This document shows positions 1-8,899 of a stretch of DNA of 61,415 nt, one piece after another. Location: contig DBYW01000038.1 in assembly GCA_002311645.1 (NCBI GenBank), positions 53,326 to 114,740 on the forward strand, in the 5' to 3' direction. A program made the position numbers and the translations under genes. The stretch comes from Bacteroidales bacterium UBA1176. GTDB taxonomy: Bacteria; Bacteroidota; Bacteroidia; Bacteroidales; WCHB1-69. Numbering within the stretch: the stretch's first letter is position 1; every line of letters starts with the position of its first letter. Below the pieces are notes generated by a model. It saw only the letters and a list, made by a program, of their open reading frames with translations. It was not told the origin of the DNA and searched no databases.

Positions 1-2493
1 GAGTTCGGCTTCGACTACCTGCGTGACAATATGGCCCGCAACATCGGCGAGCTGGTGCAGCGCCCCCACAACTACGCCATTGTCGATGAGGTGGACTCCG
101 TGCTCATCGACGATGCTCGTACTCCGTTGATCATTTCCGGTCCTACGCCCAAAGGCGACCAGCAGGACTTTGACAAGTACAAGCCCATCGTGCAACGCCT
201 GTACGAGGCACAACGTGTCTATGTGGCCGAGATATTGACCAAGGCCAAGAAGATGCTGGCCGAGAACCCTGACCCGAAGCCGCAAGACGAGAGTGCGATG
301 CTGTTGTTGCGCGCCCATCGCGGACTGCCCAAGAACACCGCTCTCATCAAGTTCCTCAGCGAACCGGGTATGAAACAGGTGCTCCAGCGCACCGAGGCCT
401 TCTTTATGCAGGACCAAAACCGCAACATGCCCCTCATCGACGACGAACTCTACTTTGTCATTGAGGAAAAACAGAATACTGTCGATATCATGGAAAAGGG
501 TATCGATATCATCAGCAAGGACACGAACGAGCAGAAGATGTTCATCATGCCCGATGTGGGTGCGGAGATTGCCGAACTGGAGAAACAGAACCTTGACCCA
601 CAGGAGAAGGCCAAGCGCAAGGAGGAGATCTACGCCAACTTCGCCAGTGCCTCCGACCGTATCCATACGGTACACCAGCTGCTCAAGGCCTACACCATGT
701 TTGCCAAGGATGTGGAGTATGTTATTATCGACAACAAAGTGAAAATCGTCGATGAGCAGACAGGCCGTATCATGGAGGGCCGCCGTTATTCCGACGGTTT
801 GCACCAGGCCATCGAGGCTAAGGAAAACGTCAAGGTGGAGGCTGCCACACAGACCTATGCCACCATCACGTTGCAGAACTACTTCCGCATGTACAAGAAG
901 CTGGCCGGCATGACGGGTACCGCAGAGACGGAATCCGGCGAGTTCTGGAACATCTACAAGCTTGATGTGGTGGTCATCCCCACCAACAAGCCCGTCATCC
1001 GTATCGATGCTGAAGACCTTGTCTATAAGACCAAGCGCGAAAAATATGCCGCTGTGGTCAACGAGATTATCCGCCTCCATGAGGAGGGCCGTCCCGTGCT
1101 GGTCGGCACCACCTCCGTGGAGACCTCCGAGTTGCTGTCGCGCATCCTTTCCGCTCGCCGCATCCAGCACAACGTCTTGAACGCCAAGCTGCACAAGAAG
1201 GAGGCTGACATTGTGGCAGAAGCCGGACGCGAGGGCACGGTCACCATCGCCACCAATATGGCCGGCCGTGGTACCGATATCAAGCTCACCCCGGTGGTGA
1301 GGGAGAAGGGCGGTCTGGCCATCATCGGCACGGAGCGTCACGACTCCCGCCGTGTGGACCGCCAGCTGCGCGGTCGTTCCGGCCGTCAGGGCGACCCGGG
1401 CAGTTCCCAGTTCTTCGTCTCCTTGGAAGACGACCTTATGCGACTCTTCGGTTCCGACCGTATCGCCAAGGTGATGGACCAGTTAGGTCACCAGGACGGT
1501 GATGTCATCCAGCACAGCATGATTTCCAAATCTATCGAGCGTGCCCAGAAGAAGGTGGAAGAAAACAACTTTGGCATCCGTAAGCGTTTGCTCGAATACG
1601 ATGATGTGATGAACAAGCAGCGTTCCACCATTTACCGCAAACGTCGCAACGCCCTGTTTGGCGACCGTCTCGCCATCGATATTGCACAAATGTTCGAAGA
1701 CGTTGTCGAAACCACCATCACCGACTATTGGGAAGCCAAGGATTTTGAAGGGTTCAACATGACCATGATCAAGACTTTCGGCATCGAGTCGCCGTTCGAG
1801 GAGGGTTATTTCCTGCAAGAGCGTCCTAACAAACTCATCGAAAAACTCAATCCTATTGTGTATGACCATTACAAGGCCAAACTGCAGCAACTTGCCGACC
1901 AGGCATATCCCGTGATGGAGCGTGTCTTTTTGGAACATGGCGACCGTTTCAAGAACATTGCCATTCCTTTCACAGATGGCAACAAGAACATCAATGTGGT
2001 GGCTCCGTTGCGCAAGAGCTATGAGACCAAGGGTCGTGAGGTGGGTCTCTCTTTCGAGAAGAGCATCACGCTTGCCGTCATTGACAATGCTTGGAAAGAG
2101 CATCTCCGTGCCATGGACGACCTCAAGGAGAGTGTGCAGAACGCCTCCTACGAGCAAAAGGACCCGCTGTTGATCTATAAGCTGGAGTCTTTCAACCTGT
2201 TCGACCAGTTGTTGGTGCGCATAAGCCAGGAGATTGTTTCATTCCTGAACAAGGGTCGCATTCCCATGATGGACGAGCAGCAACGTCAGGTGCGAGAGGC
2301 CGAATTGCCGCAATCCGAAGCCAAGAAACTGACCACAGGCCGTCAGGAGGTTGCTGGCGGCGGTCGTCAGGTGGCCCAAGGCGGCAAAGGCAGCCAGCCT
2401 ATCCGCGTGGAAAAGAAGGTTGGCCGTAACGACCCATGTCCTTGCGGCAGTGGCAAGAAATATAAAAATTGTCATGGCGCCGCTGGCATGTAA
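1..2493 (+). CDS. secA: Preprotein translocase ATPase SecA (5' truncated by window edge)
   Basis: SecA is the ATPase motor that pushes unfolded preproteins through SecYEG. The frame is open from base 1 (EFGFDYLRDN), so the N-terminal Walker A part lies outside the window; about 830 C-terminal residues are present. Visible are the motif II region DEVDSVLIDDARTP, the helicase motif TNMAGRGTDIKL, RQLRGRSGRQGDPG and, at the very end, the SEC-C zinc-binding tail NDPCPCGSGKKYKNCHG (CxC...CH). A linker of roughly 100 residues between the DEVD motif and the preprotein-binding part fits the longer Bacteroidota SecA. A strong terminator follows directly. Confidence 0.98.
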   Translation, partial: EFGFDYLRDNMARNIGELVQRPHNYAIVDEVDSVLIDDARTPLIISGPTPKGDQQDFDKYKPIVQRLYEAQRVYVAEILTKAKKMLAENPDPKPQDESAMLLLRAHRGLPKNTALIKFLSEPGMKQVLQRTEAFFMQDQNRNMPLIDDELYFVIEEKQNTVDIMEKGIDIISKDTNEQKMFIMPDVGAEIAELEKQNLDPQEKAKRKEEIYANFASASDRIHTVHQLLKAYTMFAKDVEYVIIDNKVKIVDEQTGRIMEGRRYSDGLHQAIEAKENVKVEAATQTYATITLQNYFRMYKKLAGMTGTAETESGEFWNIYKLDVVVIPTNKPVIRIDAEDLVYKTKREKYAAVVNEIIRLHEEGRPVLVGTTSVETSELLSRILSARRIQHNVLNAKLHKKEADIVAEAGREGTVTIATNMAGRGTDIKLTPVVREKGGLAIIGTERHDSRRVDRQLRGRSGRQGDPGSSQFFVSLEDDLMRLFGSDRIAKVMDQLGHQDGDVIQHSMISKSIERAQKKVEENNFGIRKRLLEYDDVMNKQRSTIYRKRRNALFGDRLAIDIAQMFEDVVETTITDYWEAKDFEGFNMTMIKTFGIESPFEEGYFLQERPNKLIEKLNPIVYDHYKAKLQQLADQAYPVMERVFLEHGDRFKNIAIPFTDGNKNINVVAPLRKSYETKGREVGLSFEKSITLAVIDNAWKEHLRAMDDLKESVQNASYEQKDPLLIYKLESFNLFDQLLVRISQEIVSFLNKGRIPMMDEQQRQVREAELPQSEAKKLTTGRQEVAGGGRQVAQGGKGSQPIRVEKKVGRNDPCPCGSGKKYKNCHGAAGM

Positions 2494-2502
2494 AGATATA
2501 GC

Positions 2503-2536
2503 AAGGGACTTCCGACGGGAGTCCCTTCAGTTTTTT
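2503..2536 (+). terminator. Rho-independent terminator after secA
   Basis: The perfect 8-bp stem AAGGGACT / AGTCCCTT encloses a 9-nt loop and is followed by CAG and six T residues, ten bases after the secA stop codon. Confidence 0.85.
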
Positions 2537-2552
2537 AAGCGGAGCAATCCGA

Positions 2553-3323
2553 TCAGACGAACTTTTTCTTTACCAAGTCCACAACGAATCCAGGCAGTAG
2601 CAGGCAGCAGAGGATGAAGAAATGGTTGATTAGCCCGGGCACTTTGCGTTTGCGGCCGTTGAAAAGCGCGCGCACGCCCCGCCTGGCAACCTGGTGGGGC
2701 TTGAGCATGACGCCAAAGCGGCACAACCATTTGCGCAGATTGGGCGGGAGATTGTACAAGTCCGTATCTACCGCGCCTGGACAGACGCAACACACCTTTA
2801 CACCGTGATGCTCCAATTCGAATGACAGTCCTTTGGAAAATTTGAGAAGGTAGGATTTGCTCGCTTGGTAGGCTGCAATGGTCGGGAATGACATGTACGC
2901 TGTGATGGAGCTGGCGTTAAGGATATAGCCCTTGTGTTTGGCTTTCATTTCCGCCCCGAAGAGGGCACAAAGCATCGCCGGTGCATAGTCATGCAGCAAT
3001 GTCATCTTGCCCGTCAAACCGGCGGGGTGGTCCACCACCGCCCCGAAATAGAACATGCCTGCGTTGTTCACCAGGACCTCCACGTCAAACCCTTTTTCAT
3101 GACAATGGTCAAACAGGCGTTGCGGTGCGTCCAAGTCGGTGAGGTCCGCGTATAGGGTGGCGACGGTGACATTGTGATATTTTTGCTGTAAGGAGGCTTG
3201 GGCGCTCTGGTTGAGGTCTTCGCGGTTGCTGACGATGAGCAGGTCGTAACCCCGTTCCGCCAACACTTCCGAATAGGCAAGGCCGATGCCGGAACTTCCT
3301 CCGGTGACAAGTGCGTATGACAT
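2553..3323 (-). CDS. Short-chain dehydrogenase/reductase (SDR)
   Basis: A classical SDR oxidoreductase of about 256 residues; the substrate is unknown. It shows the Rossmann motif TGGSSGIG near the N-terminus, the NNAG motif, the active-site YQASK preceded by a Ser (NASSITAY), and CPGAVDTDLY after it. A longer frame would begin with TTG at 3347, but that TTG is part of a promoter box (TATGTTTG), so the ATG at 3323 (MSYALVTGG) is the likely start. The C-terminus is hydrophobic and then basic (LVKKKFV). The gene is monocistronic and divergent from the endonuclease gene. Substrates cannot be inferred from SDR sequence alone. Confidence 0.9.
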   Translation of the reverse strand: MSYALVTGGSSGIGLAYSEVLAERGYDLLIVSNREDLNQSAQASLQQKYHNVTVATLYADLTDLDAPQRLFDHCHEKGFDVEVLVNNAGMFYFGAVVDHPAGLTGKMTLLHDYAPAMLCALFGAEMKAKHKGYILNASSITAYMSFPTIAAYQASKSYLLKFSKGLSFELEHHGVKVCCVCPGAVDTDLYNLPPNLRKWLCRFGVMLKPHQVARRGVRALFNGRKRKVPGLINHFFILCCLLLPGFVVDLVKKKFV

Positions 3324-3344
3324 TTTCGTGTTTTTTAAGGGCTG

Positions 3345-3352
3345 CAAACATA
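3345..3352 (-). promoter_or_regulatory. Bacteroidota -7 box for the SDR gene
   Basis: TATGTTTG on the minus strand matches TAnnTTTG and lies 21 bases upstream of the chosen ATG. No clear -33 TTTG is visible at the usual distance. Confidence 0.5.
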
Positions 3353-3432
3353 CAAAAAAACTGGATTTGTGAATTTTCTATTCATAATGAACGGGATTTG
3401 TTTTACAACTGCAAATGAAAAGAAAAATGATG

Positions 3433-3440
3433 TATTTTTG
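3433..3440 (+). promoter_or_regulatory. Bacteroidota -7 box for the endonuclease gene
   Basis: TATTTTTG matches TAnnTTTG and lies 24 bases before the ATG at 3465. Its place inside the longest open frame argues for the downstream start. Confidence 0.6.
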
Positions 3441-3464
3441 CACGTTATTATTGTCTTTGCCTTT

Positions 3465-4544
3465 ATGAGAAGAATACTTTTGTTGTTTTTCCTTTTGGCC
3501 GTTGGCGTGCTTTATGCCCAGATGCCGTCCGGCTATTACTCCGCCGCCGACAACAAGGCTGGCAACGCCCTCAGGATTTCCCTGTATGGAATCATCAAAT
3601 CCCATACATCTTTGAGCTATGGAGCGCTTTGGGACGCTTTTTATACAACAGATGTCCGCCCCGACAATAATATGGTGTGGGACATCTATTCTGACAATCC
3701 CGACGGTGTTACCGCCTACTACTTTACCTTCGGCACAGACCAGTGCGGCAACTACTCTGGCGAAGGCGATTGTTACAACCGTGAACATTCCGTTCCCAAA
3801 AGTTGGTTTAACGATGCTACCCCGATGTATACGGACCTGTTCCATCTTTATCCTACCGACGGCTGGGTGAACAACAAGCGCGGTAACCTGCCTCTTGGCG
3901 AGGTTGGCAGCCCTACATGGACCAGCACTAACGGTTCCAAATTAGGTTCCTGTATCACCTCTGGCTACAACGGTACGGTTTTTGAACCCATTGATGCTTA
4001 TAAAGGAGACTTGGCCCGCACATACCTCTATATGACAGTCTGCTATATGGACAAGAATCTTGGTTACGAGCAATCGATGTTTACAGGAGGTTCCCTGAAA
4101 CCATGGGCATTGGATATGCTGATGCGCTGGCATCAGCAAGACCCTGTAAGCCAGAAGGAAATAGACCGTAACAACGCTGTGTTTGTCCTTCAGGGTAATC
4201 GTAACCCATTCATCGATTTTCCCGAGTTGGTGGGTAAGATTTATGGAGCAGATTCCACTAACCCTTTCCATCCCGATGGCATTGAGGTATGGGAGAATCC
4301 CGTCCACTGGTCGTTGTACCCGGTGCCTGCCGTCACAGATGTCACCATTGTGCCGCCCGTCCCCTTGGAAGAGGAGATTCTCTTGCAAGTGCTGGATATT
4401 GCGGGACAGGTGGTCCGCCAGGAGCGACCCGTTCCCGCAGAGCGTTACACGGTTTCTGTTTCCGACCTCCCTGCCGGCATGTATGTGTTGCGCATCCAAG
4501 GTTCGAACTTCTGTATAGCCCGAAAAATGGTTGTCGGAAGATGA
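3465..4544 (+). CDS. Secreted endonuclease I family nuclease with T9SS type A sorting domain
   Basis: An extracellular, non-specific DNA/RNA endonuclease of the EndA/NucM type, probably for nutrient scavenging. The protein is 359 residues. The N-terminus MRRILLLFFLLAVGVLYAQ is a signal peptide, which fixes the start; an upstream in-frame ATG at 3369 would precede the promoter box. The nuclease motif NREHSVPKSWF lies near residues 105-115, followed by FHLYPTDGWVNNKRGNLP. The last ~75 residues (VLDIAGQVVRQE...LPAGMYVLRIQG...ARKMVVGR) form a Por-secretion-type C-terminal sorting domain, so export by T9SS is inferred. Confidence 0.93.
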   Translation: MRRILLLFFLLAVGVLYAQMPSGYYSAADNKAGNALRISLYGIIKSHTSLSYGALWDAFYTTDVRPDNNMVWDIYSDNPDGVTAYYFTFGTDQCGNYSGEGDCYNREHSVPKSWFNDATPMYTDLFHLYPTDGWVNNKRGNLPLGEVGSPTWTSTNGSKLGSCITSGYNGTVFEPIDAYKGDLARTYLYMTVCYMDKNLGYEQSMFTGGSLKPWALDMLMRWHQQDPVSQKEIDRNNAVFVLQGNRNPFIDFPELVGKIYGADSTNPFHPDGIEVWENPVHWSLYPVPAVTDVTIVPPVPLEEEILLQVLDIAGQVVRQERPVPAERYTVSVSDLPAGMYVLRIQGSNFCIARKMVVGR

Positions 4545-4589
4545 CGTGAGAGGGGCTGCGTATTTTTCGGACAATCGTTTCTTTTTTCG

Positions 4590-4597
4590 TACTTTTG
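4590..4597 (+). promoter_or_regulatory. Bacteroidota -7 box for mutS2
   Basis: TACTTTTG matches TAnnTTTG and lies 18 bases before the mutS2 ATG, giving a very short predicted leader. Confidence 0.55.
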
Positions 4598-4615
4598 CCG
4601 CCATTTTGAAAAAAC

Positions 4616-7087
4616 ATGCTTTATCCAGATAATTTTGAAGAAAAAATAGGATTCAACACCATACGCCAACTGCTGTTAGGGCACTGCCTCAGCCCCGTGG
4701 GGCGTGGACTGGTCGACGCCATCGAATTCCAGACAGACATTGAAAAGTTGTTGCCCGAGCTGGAAACAGTGGAGGAGCTTCGCCAGTTGCTGCTTTTCGA
4801 CGACCCCTTTCCCGCTCAGGAATATCACGACCTGCGCGCTGAATTGAAACGCCTGCGCACCGATGGCACGTATATCGAATTGGAAGATTTGGCTTGCCTG
4901 CGCGGCTTCATCGCCACGATGTCCGCCATCTATGTCTATCTCAAAGTACGTCGTGAGGACAATCGTTACCCGCATCTATGGTCGCTTTGCGAGGAGATGC
5001 CCCTGCAGCGTGAACTTGCCGCCGCCATTAACCGCATCCTCGACGACAAGGGACAGCTGCGCGACAATGCATCCGATGAACTTGCCCGCATCAAGGGCGA
5101 GATGAATCGCATCTCCAATGCTGCCGACCGCCAGATCCGCAAGATTCTCACTGCCGCCAAACAGGACGGCCTCGTGAAGGAAGACGCCGAGATGACCGTT
5201 CGCAACGGACGTCTCTGTATCCCCGTGGCCGCCCAGTTCAAGCGCCGGCTCAAGGGATTTGTCCACGACGAGTCTGCCACAGGCCAGACAGTCTTTATTG
5301 AGCCTACAGAAGTGTTCGATGCCAACAACGAACTCCGGGACCTCCAAAACGCCGAGCAACGCGAAATAATCCGCATCCTCACGGAATTGTCTAACCAAAT
5401 CCGCCCCATCATTCCCGAATTGTTGGAGACCCAGCAACTTATGGGACGCTACGATTTCTTGCGTGCCAAGGCACTGTTGGCCATCGACATCGATGCTGCA
5501 TTGCCTCACATTCATGACAAACCCATGCTCAACTGGCAGCAGGCTCTGCACCCGCTGTTGCACCTGTCCTTGAAACGCACTTCCCGTAAGGTAGTGCCAC
5601 TCAACGTCGCCCTTTCCCAAGAACAGCGCATCCTTATCATCTCCGGTCCCAACGCAGGCGGCAAGTCCGTCTGCCTCAAATGTGTCGGACTGCAACAATA
5701 TATGATGCAGTGCGGACTGCTCGTGTCAATGCAAAGTACCTCCGACATGGGGTTGTTCCACAGCCTTTTCATTGATATCGGCGATGAACAGTCCATTGAA
5801 AACGACCTCAGCACCTACAGCTCGCATCTTTCCAACTTGAAGGCGATGGATGACAACTTGGACCGAAATTCACTTTTTTTAATAGATGAGTTTGGATCAG
5901 GCACGGAACCCACATTAGGAGGTGCATTGGCAGAGGCTATACTCGAAAGTTTTTACGCCAAGAACGCTTTCGGCATCATCACGACGCACTACGGTAACCT
6001 GAAGATGTTCCCAGACAGCCATCCGGAGGCCGAAAACGGCGCCATGCTCTATGATACCCAGGCGCTCAAACCGCTCTATACACTCAAGATCGGCAAGCCG
6101 GGCAGTTCCTTCACTTACGAGATAGCCCATCATATCGGCTTGGATGACAGCATCATCAAAAATGCCATCGCCAAGTCGGGCACCGCCCAAATCGACTACG
6201 AGAGAAAGTTAGAGGAGATAGAGATCATGCGCTTGGAGACTGAAAAAATGTTAAAACAGGTGCATGCCGCCGACGACCAGTTGGCTGAAATGATAGACGA
6301 CTACGCTGAAAAGTTCACAGAACTTGACAAGCAACGCAAAGACATCCTTCAAAGAGCCAAAAATCAGGCTAATACCATTGTGGAGAGTGCCAACAAGGTG
6401 ATTGAGAAGACTATCCGTGAGATTAAGGAAGCCAAGGCCGATAGTGAGAAGACCAAGAAAGCTCGCGAAAACGTGGGGAAACTCAAGGAAGAATTGCATC
6501 AGGAAATAACCTCCATCGAGCAGGAGGAGACCCTCAAGCCCATCGTGCCGGTGAAGCTTTCCAAACCGCGTCCCAAGAAGGTTGAGGAGAAGCCTATAGA
6601 GGATACTGTCATCCGGGTGGGCGATTCTGTGTTCATTGCGGACATGCAGGTCACGGGTGAGGTTACATCTATCAGTGGTGATGACGCGACCGTGGCGTTC
6701 AACTCCATCTCTTTCCGCACGGATCTGCACAAGTTGGCGAAAATCAGCAAGAAGGAGGCGCGCGGGGTGCGTCGCGGAGGGGTGGTGCGCTATGACCAAG
6801 GCTCCCTCGCCGAGGCGATGAACAAGAAACTGGCGGCGTTCAACTCCACCCTTGACCTGCGTGGCATGCGTGTGGACGAGATGTTGCCCATCCTGTCCGA
6901 CTACATCGATGAGGCTGCGCTGCTGAACATCCGCTACGTGCGCATCCTCCACGGCAAGGGCAACGGCATTCTGCGCCAGGTGGTGCGCCAAACCCTCTCC
7001 CGCCGTTCTGATGTGGAATCTTTCGAAGACGAAATCCTTGAATTGGGCGGCAGCGGTATCACTGTGGTGAAGATGGCGGACGGTTGA
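4616..7087 (+). CDS. mutS2: Endonuclease MutS2
   Basis: A MutS2-type ATPase of 823 residues. In other bacteria the family binds branched DNA and suppresses recombination, or rescues collided ribosomes. It lacks the mismatch-recognition N-terminal domain of MutS. Visible are the Walker A motif GPNAGGKS, Walker B LIDEFGSGTEP, the following TTHYGNLK, a long charged coiled coil (about residues 500-660), and a C-terminal Smr nuclease domain with LDLRGMRVDE and the HGKGNGILR motif. All parts are intact. It is convergent with comF. Confidence 0.96.
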   Translation: MLYPDNFEEKIGFNTIRQLLLGHCLSPVGRGLVDAIEFQTDIEKLLPELETVEELRQLLLFDDPFPAQEYHDLRAELKRLRTDGTYIELEDLACLRGFIATMSAIYVYLKVRREDNRYPHLWSLCEEMPLQRELAAAINRILDDKGQLRDNASDELARIKGEMNRISNAADRQIRKILTAAKQDGLVKEDAEMTVRNGRLCIPVAAQFKRRLKGFVHDESATGQTVFIEPTEVFDANNELRDLQNAEQREIIRILTELSNQIRPIIPELLETQQLMGRYDFLRAKALLAIDIDAALPHIHDKPMLNWQQALHPLLHLSLKRTSRKVVPLNVALSQEQRILIISGPNAGGKSVCLKCVGLQQYMMQCGLLVSMQSTSDMGLFHSLFIDIGDEQSIENDLSTYSSHLSNLKAMDDNLDRNSLFLIDEFGSGTEPTLGGALAEAILESFYAKNAFGIITTHYGNLKMFPDSHPEAENGAMLYDTQALKPLYTLKIGKPGSSFTYEIAHHIGLDDSIIKNAIAKSGTAQIDYERKLEEIEIMRLETEKMLKQVHAADDQLAEMIDDYAEKFTELDKQRKDILQRAKNQANTIVESANKVIEKTIREIKEAKADSEKTKKARENVGKLKEELHQEITSIEQEETLKPIVPVKLSKPRPKKVEEKPIEDTVIRVGDSVFIADMQVTGEVTSISGDDATVAFNSISFRTDLHKLAKISKKEARGVRRGGVVRYDQGSLAEAMNKKLAAFNSTLDLRGMRVDEMLPILSDYIDEAALLNIRYVRILHGKGNGILRQVVRQTLSRRSDVESFEDEILELGGSGITVVKMADG

Positions 7088-7122
7088 GGCTATTAGCTAT
7101 TGGTCATTGGCTATTGGTTAAA
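7088..7122. repeat. Short degenerate word repeat (GCTATTAGCTATTGG type)
   Basis: Between the convergent mutS2 and comF genes the DNA repeats variants of the heptamer-like word CTATTGG / CTATTAG about four times in a row. Similar words on the opposite strand recur near 49,994-50,090. Confidence 0.5.
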
Positions 7123-7145
7123 ATCTAAACATCAACTGCCGACAA

Positions 7146-7835
7146 TCAATATGTTGCGGTGGCCAATGTCACCACGCTGACGCGCACGCCTTCGATTTTG
7201 AGCAGTTGGCGGATGGCGGCCTCCATGGTGGCGCCCGTGGTTAGCACATCGTCGCAGACTAACAGATGCTGTCCCTTGACTTTTTCACCGTTTTGTACCA
7301 TAAAGACTTCTTTCACGTTCTCCCATCGGCTAAAACGGCTTTTTCGTGTTTGTGTCTCCGTAAAATGTGTACGTGTCAGCACATCCGTGCGATACGGGAT
7401 GCCCATCCCGCGGCTCAGCCCCTTCGCAATCCACGCACTCTGGTTGTAGCCCCGCTTCCGCTCCTTCCGCGGATGCAAAGGGATGGGGATGATGGTGTCC
7501 ACGTCTTGGAATCGGGGCTCCATGGCTAACTGATGTCCAAAATAGTTTCCCAAAAAGTCGCCAAGCTCCTTTTGGCCGTTATACTTGAGATTGTGGAGGA
7601 TGTGTTGTGTGGCCGTTCCTTTCTTGTAATAGAGAAGTGCAGCGACCTCCTCCACCTTTACACGACCGGCAAAGATGAGTTTGAGAGGATTTTTATGTTC
7701 TTTATAAAATTGTGTTTCAGGAAGATGAAGTTGACAATGAAGGCAAAGGCACTCTTCGTGGCGCTGCAATGCATCACCACAACCCGCACACAATCGTGGG
7801 TAAAACATGGATAGCAGGTTATCTATGAGTTTCAT
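7146..7835 (-). CDS. comF: ComF family protein (phosphoribosyltransferase fold)
   Basis: A ComF/GntX family member of 229 residues, tied to DNA uptake in competent bacteria; the biochemical role is unclear. The N-terminal zinc-ribbon has C16xxC19 and C31xxC34. The C-terminal half is a type I phosphoribosyltransferase fold with the PRPP-binding loop VCDDVLTTGAT. The sequence IIPIPLHPRKERKRGYNQS is a ComF hallmark. No other competence gene is visible nearby. Confidence 0.92.
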   Translation of the reverse strand: MKLIDNLLSMFYPRLCAGCGDALQRHEECLCLHCQLHLPETQFYKEHKNPLKLIFAGRVKVEEVAALLYYKKGTATQHILHNLKYNGQKELGDFLGNYFGHQLAMEPRFQDVDTIIPIPLHPRKERKRGYNQSAWIAKGLSRGMGIPYRTDVLTRTHFTETQTRKSRFSRWENVKEVFMVQNGEKVKGQHLLVCDDVLTTGATMEAAIRQLLKIEGVRVSVVTLATATY

Positions 7836-7939
7836 AATGTAAGATTTAGTTAGGATTCAACGCCCGCAAAAGCAGAATATTGTATGGAGAATGGCAATGA
7901 TATGTTAGAAGCCATTAGATTTCTAACGGCTAAAAATAC

Positions 7940-7947
7940 TATCTTTG
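7940..7947 (+). promoter_or_regulatory. Bacteroidota -7 box for the YbaK-type gene
   Basis: TATCTTTG lies 57 bases upstream of the ATG at 8004. Confidence 0.5.
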
Positions 7948-8003
7948 CTAACGTGTTATTGTTATTTTAGAATATTGATTTTTAATAAGATAAGGATTGA
8001 AAT

Positions 8004-8540
8004 ATGGACTTTTATGTGAGTGAATTAATAAAAACGGCACCGGAATCGTATGAGACGGACACCCAAAGGCGCATTTATGAGACCTTGATTTCGTTGGGAA
8101 TATCCTTCGAGCGTGTGGACACGGATGACGGCACGACCATGGAGAGTTGTGCATTCATTTCCAAGGGTTTGGGATGTCCGGTTGTAAAAACCATCTTCCT
8201 ATGCAACCGCCAGCAGACTGTTTTTTATCTGTATGTAACCGATGCGGAGAAACCCTTCGTGACGCGTGATTTCTGTGGGGTGTTGGGTGTGCCGAGGGTG
8301 TCGTTTGCCCCGACGGAAATGTTGTGGGAGAAGATGGGCACGCGCATGGGGGCGACCACTCTGTTGAGTCTCATCAACGATCCGGAACATACGGTTACCT
8401 TTGTCATGGATCGCGACGTTGCCGAGCGCGAATGGTTAGGCTGCACGGACGGCACCACCACTTGCTTCCTGAAGCTGTCCATGCAGCAGGTGTTGCAGAC
8501 TTTTCTGGAACATACCGGACATCGCCTGACTATAATATAA
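8004..8540 (+). CDS. YbaK/prolyl-tRNA deacylase (PrdX-like) domain protein
   Basis: A 178-residue protein with the fold of trans-acting aminoacyl-tRNA editing enzymes, which hydrolyse mischarged tRNA-Pro. The N-terminal helix ETDTQRRIYETLISLGISFERVDTDD and the core GLGCPVVKTIFLCNR...FYLYVTDAEKPF resemble the ProX/PrdX branch, followed by GTRMGATTLLSLIND and a central FVMDRDV strand. The specificity (Ala, Cys or other) cannot be read from sequence. It is monocistronic, with its own -7 box and a hairpin terminator after it. Confidence 0.85.
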   Translation: MDFYVSELIKTAPESYETDTQRRIYETLISLGISFERVDTDDGTTMESCAFISKGLGCPVVKTIFLCNRQQTVFYLYVTDAEKPFVTRDFCGVLGVPRVSFAPTEMLWEKMGTRMGATTLLSLINDPEHTVTFVMDRDVAEREWLGCTDGTTTCFLKLSMQQVLQTFLEHTGHRLTII

Positions 8541-8568
8541 TGTAGAGAAGCCGTCGTATCACAACAAC

Positions 8569-8603
8569 AAACGGGGCCGATTCGTTGGAATCAGCCCCGT
8601 TTT
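8569..8603. terminator. Bidirectional hairpin terminator
   Basis: The stem is AAACGGGGC / GCCCCGTTT, and an inner GATTC / GAATC stem closes a GTTG loop. A short T run follows on the plus strand. It sits between the YbaK-type gene (plus) and tRNA-Lys (minus). Confidence 0.75.
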
Positions 8604-8606
8604 AAT

Positions 8607-8682
8607 TGGTGTCTCAGCTGGGATTCGAACCCAGGACCCCATCCTTAAAAGGGATGTGCTCTACCTGCTGAGCTACTGGGAC
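8607..8682 (-). tRNA. tRNA-Lys (anticodon TTT), CCA encoded
   Basis: A complete cloverleaf on the minus strand: acceptor GTCCCAG / CTGAGAC, D arm GCTC...GAGC, anticodon loop CTTTTAA with anticodon TTT, T arm CTGGG-TTCGAAT-CCCAG, discriminator A and encoded CCA. The acceptor has one C-A mismatch at pair 4-69. Confidence 0.95.
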
Positions 8683-8706
8683 AACCGTCTCTTCCCTAAG
8701 AGGCTG

Positions 8707-8736
8707 CAAAAGTACACTTTTTTCCGATATGCCAAA
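8707..8736 (-). promoter_or_regulatory. tRNA-Lys promoter (-33 and -7)
   Basis: On the minus strand there is a TTTG at 8736-8733, an 18-nt spacer, then TACTTTTG at 8714-8707, about 25 bases before the mature tRNA. This is a good match to the Bacteroidota housekeeping promoter. Confidence 0.7.
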
Positions 8737-8843
8737 GTCTCTTTTTTCCTTTTTTTTCTGATAATTATAAGTTTTTGATAATCAAACGATTAGTATTTTT
8801 CTCTTTTTTTCTGCAAAATAAGGGGATGGAATGTCAATAATTG

Positions 8844-8851
8844 TATATTTG
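8844..8851 (+). promoter_or_regulatory. Bacteroidota -7 box upstream of two small ORFs
   Basis: TATATTTG matches TAnnTTTG and lies 49 bases before the ATG of the 26-codon ORF. Apart from this box, 8683-8899 is A/T-rich with no gene seen. Confidence 0.45.
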
Positions 8852-8899
8852 CAATATAACTAACTGTAAATAAGGGTGATAAAAACACTTGACAAAAAA

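Noticed and set aside
1483..2157. Long antisense frames inside secA, rho, infB, nusA, ftsA and rfbH (100-480 codons).
   Set aside because: They mirror strongly coding frames with recognised domains on the other strand and show no domains of their own.
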